Positions 43,730-53,735 of a stretch of DNA of 64,000 bases are shown here, one piece after another. Positions within the stretch are counted from its first letter, which is position 1; every line of letters begins with the position of its first letter. This stretch comes from Microbacterium mitrae (GTDB lineage: Bacteria; Actinomycetota; Actinomycetes; Actinomycetales; Microbacteriaceae). Location: contig NZ_VRSW01000002.1 of the NCBI RefSeq assembly GCF_008017445.1, positions 372,001-436,000 on the forward strand. The letters run 5' to 3'. The notes under the pieces are model-generated. The model was not told where the DNA came from and made no database searches. It worked only from the letters and a program-made list of their open reading frames with translations. The translations under genes were made by a program, and so were the position numbers.

Positions 43730-44665
43730 GTGTTCACGATCGGCATCGACATCGGCGGAACCAAGATCGCGGCGGGTCTCGTCGCCGAAGACGGATCCCT
43801 TCATCGCCCGACGCGCGTTGCGACCTCGCCGTCATCGGATGCGATTGTTGCGGCCGTGGTGCACCTGGTGCACGAGCTCAGCGCCGACGCCGAGGTCTCG
43901 GCCGTGGGCGTTGCAGCCGCGGGTTTTGTCGACCACGAAGCCGGAACTATCTCCAGCCCAAACATTGCCTGGCGCGATGAGCCGTTGCGCGAGCGCGTGC
44001 AGAGCGAGATCGATCTCCCCATGGTGCTGGAAAACGACGCCAACGCGGCGGGGTGGGCCGAATACCGCTTTGGCGCCGGACGGGACGTTCGCAACATGGT
44101 GATGCTCACCATGGGAACAGGCATCGGCGGCGCCGTCGTCTCTGACGGCGTTTTGCACCGCGGCGCCACCGGCATGGGTGCCGAACTCGGCCACGTACGT
44201 TTCGAGCGCGGCGGGCTGCTTTGCGGTTGTGGCCAGCGCGGTTGCATCGAGCAGTATGCGTCTGGGCGTGCGCTGCAACGCGTGGCGAACGATCTGGCCG
44301 ACGCCGGCGGAATCGGCGTCATGCTTGCGGAGCGTCGTGCCCGCGACGGCGAGATTGCCGGCCACGCGATTTCCGAACTCGCCCTGGCAGGAGATCGTGG
44401 AGCGCTTGAGGCCGTGCGTTCCGTCTCAGCAGCGTTGGGGGAGGCTTGCGGCTCATTCCACGCCATTTTGGAACCACAGCGCTACGTCATCGGCGGTGGC
44501 GTTGCGGCGCTCGGCGAACTGGTGCTCTCGCCCCTGCGCGAAGCGTTCTTGGTGCACAGCCCGATGCATCAAAAGCCGGTCGATGACATGTTCCAAATCG
44601 CGCAGCTCGTCAATGACGCCGGCGTGATCGGAGCGGGCGACCTAGCCCGAGCGGAGACCAGCTGA
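43730..44665 (+). CDS. ROK-family glucokinase
   Basis: 311 residues. IGIDIGGTKIAAGLV is the ATP phosphate-binding motif; VLENDANAAGWAEYRFGAGR carries the catalytic Asp; GTGIGGAVV follows; CGCGQRGCIEQYASG is the ROK zinc signature with its cysteines. It phosphorylates glucose to glucose 6-phosphate with ATP; a repressor role is unlikely, as no HTH is present. GTG 43730 is preferred to GTG 43706 because AAAGGG stands 5-6 bases before it. It overlaps plsC by one base (TGATG). Confidence 0.85.
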   Translation: MFTIGIDIGGTKIAAGLVAEDGSLHRPTRVATSPSSDAIVAAVVHLVHELSADAEVSAVGVAAAGFVDHEAGTISSPNIAWRDEPLRERVQSEIDLPMVLENDANAAGWAEYRFGAGRDVRNMVMLTMGTGIGGAVVSDGVLHRGATGMGAELGHVRFERGGLLCGCGQRGCIEQYASGRALQRVANDLADAGGIGVMLAERRARDGEIAGHAISELALAGDRGALEAVRSVSAALGEACGSFHAILEPQRYVIGGGVAALGELVLSPLREAFLVHSPMHQKPVDDMFQIAQLVNDAGVIGAGDLARAETS

Positions 44666-45348
44666 TGTTCTATTGGATGATGAAGTACATCTTCATCGGG
44701 CCTATCGTCAAGGCAATTTGGCGGCCGTGGGTTGTCGGACGCCGAAACATTCCGGTGTCAGGTGGTGCAATTCTCGCCTCCAACCACCTGTCGTTCGCCG
44801 ACTCTATCTTTCTGCCCCTCATGATCGATCGCCCGGTCAGCTTTCTCGCCAAGAGCGATTACTTCACGGGCAAGGGCATCAAGGGCTTCATGACGAAGCT
44901 GTTCTTCAAGGGAACGGGCCAACTACCCATCGACCGCTCCGGCGGCAAGGCATCGGAGGCGTCACTCAACACCGGTCTGCGTGTGTTGGGGCGCGGCGAC
45001 CTGTTGGGAATTTACCCCGAAGGAACGCGTAGCCCAGACGGAACGCTGTACCGCGGTCGCACGGGCATCGCGCGTATGGCGTTGGAGGCGAAGGTTCCGG
45101 TGATTCCGGTCATCATGGTCGACACCGACACCATGATGCCGATTGGTCAGCGCATGCCCCGCGTTGTGCGCGTCGGCGTGGTGATTGGTGAGCCCCTTGA
45201 CTTCTCCCGCTTTGAGGGAATGGAGTCTGACCGATACATCCTGCGAAGCGTGACCGATGAAATCATGGTGGCCCTGCAGCAGCTGGGCGATCAGAAGTAT
45301 GAAGACGTGTATGCGTCAACGGTGAAAGACCGCCTGAAGGCCAGCTAG
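44665..45348 (+). CDS. plsC: 1-acylglycerol-3-phosphate acyltransferase (PlsC family)
   Basis: 227 residues. NHLSFAD (H41-x4-D46) is the catalytic motif, FFKGTGQLPIDRSGG the second block, YPEGTRSPDG the substrate-binding EGTR block and VPVIPVIMV the fourth. It transfers an acyl chain to lysophosphatidic acid to make phosphatidic acid. Translationally coupled to the glucokinase gene, an arrangement I have seen in related actinobacteria. Confidence 0.9.
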   Translation: MFYWMMKYIFIGPIVKAIWRPWVVGRRNIPVSGGAILASNHLSFADSIFLPLMIDRPVSFLAKSDYFTGKGIKGFMTKLFFKGTGQLPIDRSGGKASEASLNTGLRVLGRGDLLGIYPEGTRSPDGTLYRGRTGIARMALEAKVPVIPVIMVDTDTMMPIGQRMPRVVRVGVVIGEPLDFSRFEGMESDRYILRSVTDEIMVALQQLGDQKYEDVYASTVKDRLKAS

Positions 45349-45412
45349 ATTCACGCCACGCCCGGCCGTGTGGCGCCGCGTCACACAGGGCCGCGCGCCC
45401 CGGTCACCACCG

Positions 45413-45418
45413 TAGGAT
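45413..45418 (+). promoter_or_regulatory. Leaderless -10 box of aroG
   Basis: TAGGAT ends 6 bases before ATG 45425. There is no ribosome-binding site between the box and the ATG, so the transcript probably starts on or beside the start codon. Confidence 0.55.
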
Positions 45419-45424
45419 GGAACC

Positions 45425-46762
45425 ATGCCCGCAGTAGACCTCGATTCCTGGCGTTCACTTCCTATCAAGCAACAGCCGCACTGGCCTGACGCCGAGAAGG
45501 TGGCGGAAGCATCGCGCAAGTTGGCGGCATTTCCTCCGCTGGTGTTTGCCGGTGAGGTAGACAAGTTGCGCGAGCGCCTCGCAGCCGCAGCATCAGGCAA
45601 CGCCTTCTTGCTGCAGGGTGGCGACTGCGCCGAAACGTTCGCCGGCGCCAACGCTGACAACATTCGCAACCGCATCAAGACGCTGCTGCAGATGGCCGTC
45701 GTGCTGACCTACGGCGCATCGATGCCGGTCATCAAGATGGGCCGCATGGCCGGTCAGTTCGCCAAGCCCCGCTCTAGCGACTTTGAAACGCGTGGTGATG
45801 TCACGTTGCCCGCCTACCGCGGCGACATTGTGAACGGCTACGACTTCACCGAGGCCTCCCGCACCGCCGACCCGGAACGACTGCTGCAGGGCTACCACAT
45901 GGCGGCCTCCACGCTGAACCTGATTCGCGCGTTCACGCAGGGTGGTTTTGCCGACCTGCGCGAAGTGCACCGTTGGAACCAGGGCTTCGCCGCCAACCCG
46001 GCAAACCAGCGCTACGAGCGCCTCGCCGCTGAGATCGATCGCGCCATCAAGTTCATGGAGGCTGCTGGCGCAGACTTCGATGAGTTGCGCAACGTCGAGT
46101 TCTACACCGGCCACGAGGGCCTGCTGATGGACTACGAGCGCCCCATGACGCGCATCGACTCGCGCACCGGAACGCCGTACAACACCTCGGGTCACTTCCA
46201 GTGGATCGGTGAGCGTACGCGTGAGCTCGATGGCGCACACGTCGACTACTTCTCTAAGATTCGTAACCCCATTGGTGTGAAGCTCGGCCCAACGACAACG
46301 GCGGAGACGGCGCTTGCGCTGATCGACAAGCTTGACCCGGAGCGTGAGCCCGGTCGTTTGACCTTCATCACCCGCATGGGCGCAGGCAAGATTCGCGACG
46401 CTCTGCCGCCGCTGCTGGAGGCCGTCAAGGCCTCGGGCGCGACCCCGCTGTGGGTGACTGACCCGATGCACGGCAACGGCATCACCACCCCGAACGGCTA
46501 CAAGACCCGTCGCTTCGACGATGTGGTTGATGAGGTGCGCGGCTTCTTCGAGGCGCACCGCGCGGTTGGCACGCACCCCGGCGGTATCCACGTTGAACTC
46601 ACCGGAGATGACGTCACCGAATGCCTCGGTGGTTCCGAGCACCTCGACGAGGCATCGCTGGCGACGCGTTACGAGTCGCTGTGCGACCCGCGCCTGAACC
46701 ACATGCAGTCGCTGGAACTTGCCTTCCTCGTCGCCGAAGAGCTCGAGAAGCGCCCGCGCTAG
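45425..46762 (+). CDS. aroG: Class II 3-deoxy-7-phosphoheptulonate synthase
   Basis: 445 residues, the plant/mycobacterial class II DAHP synthase. FLLQGGDCAETF, GRMAGQFAKPRS, YRGDIVNGYDFTEASRT, FYTGHEGLLMDYE, HFQWIGERTRELDGAHVDYF and WVTDPMHGNG are all in place. It condenses phosphoenolpyruvate and erythrose 4-phosphate, the first step of aromatic amino-acid synthesis. Located beside the PASTA kinase and the Rv2175c homologue as in mycobacteria. Confidence 0.95.
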   Translation: MPAVDLDSWRSLPIKQQPHWPDAEKVAEASRKLAAFPPLVFAGEVDKLRERLAAAASGNAFLLQGGDCAETFAGANADNIRNRIKTLLQMAVVLTYGASMPVIKMGRMAGQFAKPRSSDFETRGDVTLPAYRGDIVNGYDFTEASRTADPERLLQGYHMAASTLNLIRAFTQGGFADLREVHRWNQGFAANPANQRYERLAAEIDRAIKFMEAAGADFDELRNVEFYTGHEGLLMDYERPMTRIDSRTGTPYNTSGHFQWIGERTRELDGAHVDYFSKIRNPIGVKLGPTTTAETALALIDKLDPEREPGRLTFITRMGAGKIRDALPPLLEAVKASGATPLWVTDPMHGNGITTPNGYKTRRFDDVVDEVRGFFEAHRAVGTHPGGIHVELTGDDVTECLGGSEHLDEASLATRYESLCDPRLNHMQSLELAFLVAEELEKRPR

Positions 46763-46772
46763 CGCAGGAATC

Positions 46773-46810
46773 TATGAGTATGGCCCCGTCGAGACGGGGC
46801 CATACTCATA
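46773..46810. terminator. 18-bp hairpin between aroG and the kinase gene
   Basis: TATGAGTATGGCCCCGTC pairs perfectly with its reverse complement around GA. It sits in the gap of the convergent genes and can serve both. Confidence 0.85.
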
Positions 46811-46847
46811 TGTGTTGCGGCTGCATCCGCAGAACGTCCGCGCCCGG

Positions 46848-48851
46848 TCAGATGACGAGCTTCACCTGAAGATAGACCGTCGTTCCGGGCAGGAATTCGT
46901 CACCGGCCGACACGGACTTGCCATTGACTCGCATCTCGGTGACTTCGAGGAAGTCGCCGCTGATGATGCTGATCTCGGCATAGTCGACGTTGAAGCCAGC
47001 ATTGAGCAAGATCGCCTCGGCGTCGGTTCGCGACTCACCGATGACATCGGGCAGCGCGATCGGGCGCGGGCCGATCGACACCGTGAGGTTCACCTCGGCG
47101 CCAGGGCGGTAGATGCCGTCTTCCTGGTTGTTGGACATCGCCATCACGTTGCCGCTGGCGACGTCGTTCGAGTATTCCTCCGTGACGGTTCCGACGGTCA
47201 TTTGTTGAGCTTCGATTGCCTTGCGGGCATCATCGAGGCTGGTCGGAGTCGAGACCAGGTCAACGACCGGGCCGAGCGAAACCCAAATTCGTGCGGTGTC
47301 ACCGGCATATGCGGTGCACGTGTCGCCGCATTGGAAGTAGTCATTCTCGCCGCCACCGCGCGGGTAGATGACCATCCAGATCACTTCGCCTGCGGGCTTT
47401 TCCGCGCTGTACTCGGTTTGAATTCGCTCTGCGGGCAGCTCAATTCCGAGCTCTTTCAACGTGGCGGTGAGCGACTCCTGCGTCTGCCCAAACGTCGAGG
47501 GCACACTCACCTGCTGCGGACCGGTCGACACCGTCAGCGTGATGACGCTCTCCGGCTTCACCGAGGTTCCGGCCCCCGGGTCTGACGAAATGACGGAACC
47601 AGCAGCAACTTCGAGACTGGGAGCCTCGGCTCGCTGCACCTCAAGATTGGCATCTGCCAGCCGCACGCTCGCCGTTTCAAAGGTTTCCCCAGCGACAACC
47701 GGAACCTTGACGTTGGAGCCGGGGCCGGCACCGAAGTACCAGCCGGCGCCGGCGGCGGCAACCGCGAGCACCATGATCAGCACGAGCGCGATGACGCTGC
47801 GGCGTCGGCGCTTGACCGCCACGCGGCGCAAGCGGGTGGCGTTATCGGGCGCGGCCTCGGCAGGCGAGGTCGGACCGGTTGCGTTGAGGCCAAGCGCCAT
47901 CGATCCGGTCGTTGGCAACACCGACGTGTGTCCGCCGGTGTCGTACTCATCAAGGATGACGGTTTGGTTGGTGAAAGCCTCTTCTTCCGTGATGACGGGC
48001 GCGATGCCGAGATCGCGTTCAATCTCACGCAGCCGATCCAACATCACCTGCGCATCGCGGGGGCGCGCGTCTGGCTCTTTTTCGGTCGCCCACAGCACCA
48101 GCTCGTCGAGCTGTTCTGGAACCCCGGGGTTTTTGGCGCTGGGGCGTGGCACCGAATCGGTGGCGTGCTGAAACGCGATCTGCATCGGCTGCTCGCCGCG
48201 GTAGGGCTGCTCGCCGGCGAGCATTTCGTAGAGCATGATGCCGACCGAATAGATGTCGCTGCGAGCATCGGCAGTGCCCCGAGTCACAAGCTCCGGCGCC
48301 AAGTAGGCGATGGTTCCCATCAGCTGCGCACCGCTCGCGGTGTTGGCGGTGGTCGCACGCGCCAGGCCGAAATCACCGATCTTGATGCGACCGTCTTCGG
48401 CGAGCAGCACGTTTTCTGGCTTGACGTCGCGGTGCACAATATCGGCGCGGTGCGCGGCAGCAAGGCCAGCGAGAGTTGCGTCCATCACCGTGATGGTCTG
48501 GGCAATCGAGAGGCGCCGCTGGTCTTTCAGAAGCTCGCGCAACGTGATACCCGGCAGATACTCCATCACCAGGTAGGCGAGCTCGCCATCTTGACCCTGA
48601 TCGAACACATTGACAACGTGCGGGTCGGCCAGGCGCGCGGCAGCACGGGCTTCCTGAATGAAGCGCCCCTGAAAAACAGTGTCATCGCTCAGGTGCGCGT
48701 GCATCACCTTCAGTGCGACGCGCCGCTCCAACCGAAGGTCGGTGGCGACATATACCGTGGCCATACCGCCGCGGGCGATCCGGGCGCGTACCCGGTATCG
48801 GCCGTCGACAAGCCGCCCGATGAGCGGGTCATTCGGCTGGGTAGGGCTCAC
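46848..48851 (-). CDS. PASTA-domain Ser/Thr protein kinase (PknL/PknB type)
   Basis: 667 residues. The cytoplasmic kinase domain covers residues 15-275: glycine loop RIARGGMATVY, K48, HRDVKPENVLL with D142, DFG at 160 and an activation loop with SGAQLMGTIAYLAPE. A transmembrane helix is near 345-365 (RSVIALVLIMVLAVAAAGAG). Outside follow about four PASTA repeats to residue 667 that bind cell-wall fragments or lipid II. It signals wall state to division and metabolism; GarA and the Rv2175c-type protein next door are plausible substrates. TAGACT lies 6 bases before GTG 48851, so it may be leaderless. Confidence 0.92.
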   Translation of the reverse strand: MSPTQPNDPLIGRLVDGRYRVRARIARGGMATVYVATDLRLERRVALKVMHAHLSDDTVFQGRFIQEARAAARLADPHVVNVFDQGQDGELAYLVMEYLPGITLRELLKDQRRLSIAQTITVMDATLAGLAAAHRADIVHRDVKPENVLLAEDGRIKIGDFGLARATTANTASGAQLMGTIAYLAPELVTRGTADARSDIYSVGIMLYEMLAGEQPYRGEQPMQIAFQHATDSVPRPSAKNPGVPEQLDELVLWATEKEPDARPRDAQVMLDRLREIERDLGIAPVITEEEAFTNQTVILDEYDTGGHTSVLPTTGSMALGLNATGPTSPAEAAPDNATRLRRVAVKRRRRSVIALVLIMVLAVAAAGAGWYFGAGPGSNVKVPVVAGETFETASVRLADANLEVQRAEAPSLEVAAGSVISSDPGAGTSVKPESVITLTVSTGPQQVSVPSTFGQTQESLTATLKELGIELPAERIQTEYSAEKPAGEVIWMVIYPRGGGENDYFQCGDTCTAYAGDTARIWVSLGPVVDLVSTPTSLDDARKAIEAQQMTVGTVTEEYSNDVASGNVMAMSNNQEDGIYRPGAEVNLTVSIGPRPIALPDVIGESRTDAEAILLNAGFNVDYAEISIISGDFLEVTEMRVNGKSVSAGDEFLPGTTVYLQVKLVI

Positions 48852-48951
48852 GAATCGAGTCTACGAAGAGCAACCCTGAGAACTTGGCAACGGCTCACCA
48901 TGTAATGCCGAGAATCTGCCATCACGAGGCCGGAGATGGCATAGTGAGAGG

Positions 48952-49302
48952 GTGAATGCAGAGAGCACGTCCCCTGTTGAAACTGACTGGCTTGCGATTC
49001 CTGACCTCGTCGAGATTCTCGGCGAATCGGTCGGTCGCGTCCGCCGTCTGATTGACGAGAACTTTCTTATTGGTAGCCGTCGACACGGCGCGCTCAAGGT
49101 TCCGTCGGTATTTATTGTCGACGGCGAGCCGCTGTCGTCGCTGCGCGGAACCATCATCGTCTTGAAAGACCTCGGGTTTTCAGATGACGAGACCATTGAC
49201 TGGTTGCTGAATGTCGAGCCGCTCATGGGGCAGGCTCCGATCGCGTCGCTTCGCGCCGGACGAAAGTCTGAAGTGCGGCGCATCGCACGCACGCTGATCT
49301 AG
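48952..49302 (+). CDS. Rv2175c-family DNA-binding protein
   Basis: 116 residues: DWLAIPDLVEILGESVGRVR, RLIDENFLIGSRRHGALKVP and LRGTIIVLKDLGFSDDETID. This is the winged-helix Rv2175c family, whose mycobacterial member binds DNA and is phosphorylated by the neighbouring kinase PknL near its N-terminus. TSP and TDW residues precede the HTH here. Divergent from the kinase gene. GTG 48952. Confidence 0.85.
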   Translation: MNAESTSPVETDWLAIPDLVEILGESVGRVRRLIDENFLIGSRRHGALKVPSVFIVDGEPLSSLRGTIIVLKDLGFSDDETIDWLLNVEPLMGQAPIASLRAGRKSEVRRIARTLI

Positions 49303-49375
49303 GCTCTCCTCGCCGCCGCGGGCGCCGTGGACGCTGCGGCTCGCAAGGCCCGCGCTGGGCGATTGTGAAGAGTGT

Positions 49376-50449
49376 CTAGGCGCGGCGGTGAATCGCGGCC
49401 TCGGCGAGGCGCGCGAGGTCTTCACGCGCGCCTTCCTGCAGTGGCGCGGTGGCGAGCACACCCAGTGCTGCGGTGGCGTTTTCTTCAATGATGCTCTCGA
49501 CCCGATCGAGCGCTCCGGAGGTCTGCATCTCCTGCTGAATGTGATGCACCTCGTCGGTCGACAAATCCCGATCACCGAGCGCCTCGTCAAACCGGTCTTT
49601 GGCGTCGGGGGAGAGCCGCTCGCGCGTGTACGCGACCAGGATAGTGCGCTTGCCCTCGCGAATGTCGTCGCCCGCCGGCTTACCGGTTTCGGCGGTGTCG
49701 CCGAAAACGCCCAACACGTCATCACGCAGTTGGAAGGCGATGCCGATGTGGTGGCCGAATTCACGAAGGCTTGAGCGCTGATCTTCCGTCGCGCCCGCAA
49801 GAGCTGCGCCAATGATGAGTGGCTGTTCCACGCTGTAGCGCGCCGATTTCAGCGAGGCGATTTCGAGCGCGCGGTCGGCGTGTTCCGCCTCGGGCTGCGT
49901 CACCCACGCCGACTCCTGGGCGACATCGAGAAACTGTCCGAGGGTCACGTCTCGCCGCATGCGTCCGTACTCGGCGCGCACCAGGGGCGCGTGCAGATGG
50001 CCCGCGACGGCTTCTTCGAGAAGGTCATCGCTCCATGCGACCAGGAGATCGCCGAGCAGAATGGCGCCGGAGACACCGAAATCTTCACTGCTTCCGCTCC
50101 AGCCAGCGTCGCGGTGAGCGATTTCCAATGCGCGGTGAGCGGCGGGGCGCCCCCGCCGGGTATCGGAATGGTCGATGAGATCGTCATGCACGAGAGCCGC
50201 GGCTTGAAAAATCTCCAGCGAGCTCGCGACCGCTATCGCTTCTTCTGCGTACGGCTCGCCACCCGCGGCGACCCAACCGGTGTGGCAAAACTGGGCACGA
50301 AGCCGCTTGCCACCGGTCAAAGTCATGGCCGCGGCATCGAATAGTTGGCGTGCAATCGGGCCGGTGCTCGCCGCAACATCACGTTGATCGGCGACGAATC
50401 TACCGAGTCGCTGAGAAACTTCTTCCATAACGTGCATCGGGTCGCTCAC
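49376..50449 (-). CDS. Polyprenyl diphosphate synthase
   Basis: 357 residues. The first aspartate-rich motif is DDLIDHSDTRRGRPA (D89, D90, D93), the second DDVLGVFGD near 240, with KRTILVAYTRER after it. Such trans-prenyltransferases add isopentenyl units to make C15-C40 products (IdsA-type); chain length is not certain. In mycobacteria a similar gene (idsA2) is in the same neighbourhood. TAGGCT lies 7 bases before GTG 50449, so it may be leaderless. Convergent with the Rv2175c homologue. Confidence 0.9.
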   Translation of the reverse strand: MSDPMHVMEEVSQRLGRFVADQRDVAASTGPIARQLFDAAAMTLTGGKRLRAQFCHTGWVAAGGEPYAEEAIAVASSLEIFQAAALVHDDLIDHSDTRRGRPAAHRALEIAHRDAGWSGSSEDFGVSGAILLGDLLVAWSDDLLEEAVAGHLHAPLVRAEYGRMRRDVTLGQFLDVAQESAWVTQPEAEHADRALEIASLKSARYSVEQPLIIGAALAGATEDQRSSLREFGHHIGIAFQLRDDVLGVFGDTAETGKPAGDDIREGKRTILVAYTRERLSPDAKDRFDEALGDRDLSTDEVHHIQQEMQTSGALDRVESIIEENATAALGVLATAPLQEGAREDLARLAEAAIHRRA

Positions 50450-50518
50450 GAGGCCTAGCCTAGTGTTGATCCTCCGGGATAAACTGGGGTGAACTCGATA
50501 TCGACCAAGGGGGGCCGC

Positions 50519-50950
50519 ATGCCACTCTCAGAACAAGAGCAGCGAATGCTCGATGAGATGGAGCGCAATCTGCTGCGCACAGACGCAGACGTTGTGAGCG
50601 CGACGCCCACGGGTGCGCCCCTGAACTATCGCAACCTGGTGCTTGGCGCGGTTTTCGTGGTCATCGGCCTCGGCGCGATGGTTGCGGGCGTTGCGATGTT
50701 CCAGAGCCTGGGCTCTTCGCAGTTCATCGGCATCATTGTCGGCCTCGCCGGATTCGCGCTGATGTTCTTTGGCGTGGTCTTCGCGGTGCGTCCCTCGGCG
50801 AAGACTGAGATTCCCGCCCACCTCGACGACTCGTTCGCCAGCGCGCCCAGCGCAGCTCGTGGTTCCGCTCCTCGCCCCAACACCAAGCAGTCCGGCTTCA
50901 TGGATCGCATGAACGACCGCTGGGATCGCCGACAGAACCCCTCCGACTAA
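50519..50950 (+). CDS. DUF3040 membrane protein
   Basis: 143 residues. MPLSEQEQRMLDEMERNLLR is the DUF3040 signature. Two transmembrane helices follow at about 42-62 and 69-90, and the C-terminus is basic (FMDRMNDRWDRRQNPSD). AAGGGGGG precedes ATG 50519, so the open frame beginning at 50489 is not used in full. Genes of this family often stand just ahead of mraZ in actinobacteria. Confidence 0.9.
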   Translation: MPLSEQEQRMLDEMERNLLRTDADVVSATPTGAPLNYRNLVLGAVFVVIGLGAMVAGVAMFQSLGSSQFIGIIVGLAGFALMFFGVVFAVRPSAKTEIPAHLDDSFASAPSAARGSAPRPNTKQSGFMDRMNDRWDRRQNPSD

Positions 50951-50961
50951 GACTTTCGTCT

Positions 50962-50994
50962 AAAACCCCGCACCGAACTGGTGCGGGGTTTTTT
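50962..50994 (+). terminator. Terminator behind the DUF3040 gene
   Basis: CCCCGCACC pairs with GGTGCGGGG around GAACT, framed by AAAA and TTTTTT. Confidence 0.95.
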
Positions 50995-51490
50995 CGTGCG
51001 CTCACGGCGGGGGCTTTTCGTGCCGCCATCGCTCGTGGCGAGGTTGTGGTGGTTCCTCCACTTTCCTCCCGCGTTTTTCGAGAGCCTGCGGAGACGCCGG
51101 GTTGGCCCGCGCGTCGCGCCGTCCACCGGCTTCCGCCGGCGTCGAACCCGCGGCTCGCAGGTTCCGCGACGCTCGCAGCACGCACTGCGCGACGGTTGTG
51201 CAGGAAAAATTTCTGCGATGCCCCGTTTTTCCGCTGTTTTTGGTTCGCTCCGGCATGTTTTTCCTGCAGAACCGTGGGAGAGCGGTGAAGGACCCGCCAC
51301 TAGCGGTCGCGGGACGGAACCACGGTGCGGTCGCGGGGCGGAACCAGGGTGCTGTCGCGGGACGGAACCACGTTGCGGTCGCGAGGGAAGCAGCGGAACC
51401 ATGGCGCGCCATTTCCCTCCACCGGAATCTTCCGCGTCATTACGCGGATCTCCACCGGTCGAATTGTATTTCGGGCGAGTTTTCGTAGAC
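50995..51490. other. 500-base gene-free leader of the dcw cluster
   Basis: No convincing gene on either strand; open frames here are GC-rich shadows. The left half is rich in TTTTCCGC-like stretches with some T runs, and the right half holds a 24-bp tandem repeat. It must contain the main promoter(s) of the division cluster, but I cannot single out one box. Confidence 0.5.
51305..51380 (+). repeat. 24-bp tandem repeat ahead of mraZ, about three copies
   Basis: Units start at 51305, 51329 and 51353 (consensus GGTCGCGGGACGGAACCA plus CGGTGC) with one to three mismatches; a partial copy begins at 51377. It is in the untranscribed or leader part of the dcw cluster. Confidence 0.85.
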
Positions 51491-51518
51491 GAAGTGGGGG
51501 GAAGTGGAGTAAAGTGGG
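51491..51518 (+). promoter_or_regulatory. MraZ boxes
   Basis: AAGTGGGG, AAGTGGAG and AAGTGGGG start at 51492, 51502 and 51512, exactly 10 bases apart. TGGGN-type direct repeats with this spacing in front of mraZ are the known binding site of MraZ, which represses its own operon. Confidence 0.8.
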
Positions 51519-51562
51519 GCGCATACCGAACCGAGGCCGACGGGAAGGGGGGTGAAAGGCCG

Positions 51563-51994
51563 ATGTTGCTGGGTACCCACTCACCGAAGCTCGATGACAA
51601 AGGTCGCGTCATTCTTCCCGCGAAGTTTCGCGAAGACCTCGCCGGGGGCGTCGTCATCACCCGCGGTCAAGAACGGTGCCTGTATGTGTTCTCGAACGCG
51701 GAGTTCGAGTCGGTGCACGAGCGCATTCGCCAAGCGCCCCTCAGCAACAAGCAGGCTCGCGACTTTCTGCGCATGTTCCTCTCCGGCGCTAGCGCCGAAA
51801 TGCCCGACAGCCAGAACCGCATCACGATTCCGCCGGCGCTTCGCCAGTACGCCGGTCTCGAAAAAGAACTCGTCGTCACTGGCGTCGGCGCTCACGCCGA
51901 AATCTGGAACGCCGATGCCTGGAACAACTACCTGGCCGGAAACGAAGAAGCCTACGCAGAGATGGAGCAGGAGGTGATTCCTGGTCTGTTCTAG
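51563..51994 (+). CDS. mraZ: Transcriptional regulator MraZ
   Basis: 143 residues. Two AbrB-like halves are visible: [20 protein letters not shown], and [20 protein letters not shown] (the DxKGR/DxxxR pair). It forms rings that bind the repeats in front of the gene. GGGGGGTGAAAGG stands before ATG 51563; upstream frame sequence is not conserved. First gene of the dcw cluster. Confidence 0.95.
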   Translation: MLLGTHSPKLDDKGRVILPAKFREDLAGGVVITRGQERCLYVFSNAEFESVHERIRQAPLSNKQARDFLRMFLSGASAEMPDSQNRITIPPALRQYAGLEKELVVTGVGAHAEIWNADAWNNYLAGNEEAYAEMEQEVIPGLF

Positions 51995-52089
51995 CCCTGC
52001 GCTGTGACTCCTCGCCGCGCGCCCTGACTTCACTTCCCCGATGGCAGGTCACGCGGAGGGGCATCAGAGCACAGGGAGACCCGAAACTC

Positions 52090-53039
52090 ATGAACCCGAA
52101 CGAAATTCACACCCCAGTCATGCTCGAGCGTTGCGTCGAGCTCCTGCAGCCAGCGATCTCTCGCCCCGGCGCGGTCTTCGTCGACGCCACCCTCGGCATG
52201 GGCGGTCACTCCGAGGCCATTCTGGACCGCTTCGACGGCCTCACCCTGATTGGGCTTGACCGCGACACCGATGCCCTGCGAATTGCGGGGGAGCGGCTCG
52301 CGCGCTTTGGCGACCGGTTCCGCCCCGTGCACACGGTGTACGACGGCATCGCCGATGCGGTCGATGGTGAAGGCTTTTCGCAGATTGACGGCGTGCTGTT
52401 CGATCTGGGTGTGTCGTCGCTGCAGCTCGATATGGCGGAACGAGGTTTTGCGTACGCGAAGGATGCACCGCTGGACATGCGGATGGATCAGACGCAGGGC
52501 GTGAGGGCGGCTGACATTCTGGCGACGTACTCCGAGGGCCAACTGCGACGGATCTTCGAGGTGTACGGCGAAGAGAAGCTTGCCGGCCGCTACGCTCGCG
52601 CAATCCTCAGCGCCCGCGAGGTGGCGCCAATTGAGACCTCGAGCCAACTGGTGTCAATCCTCACCGATGCGACACCGGGCGCGCTGCTCAGCGCGGGGCA
52701 CCCGGCCAAGCGCGTCTTTCAGGCGCTGCGCATCGAGGTCAACGCCGAACTTGCCGCCGTCGAGGCGGCGATTCCGGCGGCGATGAGCCTGCTGAACGTC
52801 GGCGGGCGCATCGTCGTGATGTCGTACCAGTCGCTCGAAGACCGCTTCGTCAAGCGGGCCTTCGCTGCCGCGAGTTCGTCCACCGGCCCGAAGGGCCTTC
52901 CGGTGGAACTCGAAGAGTTTGCTCCGCGGTTCCGTCTGGTGACCAAGGGCGCCGAGCTCGCCGATGAGGCCGAGCGTCAGCGCAACCCACGATCTATTCC
53001 GGTCCGCACGCGTGCGGCTGAGCGTGTGAGGGAGGCACG

Positions 53040-53043
<4 letters not shown>
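52090..53043 (+). CDS. rsmH: 16S rRNA (cytosine-1402 N4) methyltransferase
   Basis: 317 residues. [16 protein letters not shown] is the SAM motif; [19 protein letters not shown] and DMRMDQ are RsmH signatures; [14 protein letters not shown] lies near the C-terminus. It methylates C1402 in the ribosomal P site. Stop and ftsL start overlap (ATGA). Confidence 0.95.
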
Positions 53044-53720
<677 letters not shown>

Positions 53721-53735
53721 AGAATCGGAGCTCAG

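Noticed and set aside
45593-46702. Minus-strand frame of 369 codons over aroG
   Set aside because: Shadow of a fully conserved class II DAHP synthase.
51000-51660. Minus-strand frame of 237 codons upstream of mraZ
   Set aside because: Arg/Pro-rich, made partly of the tandem repeat, and reaches into mraZ; no sign of a gene.
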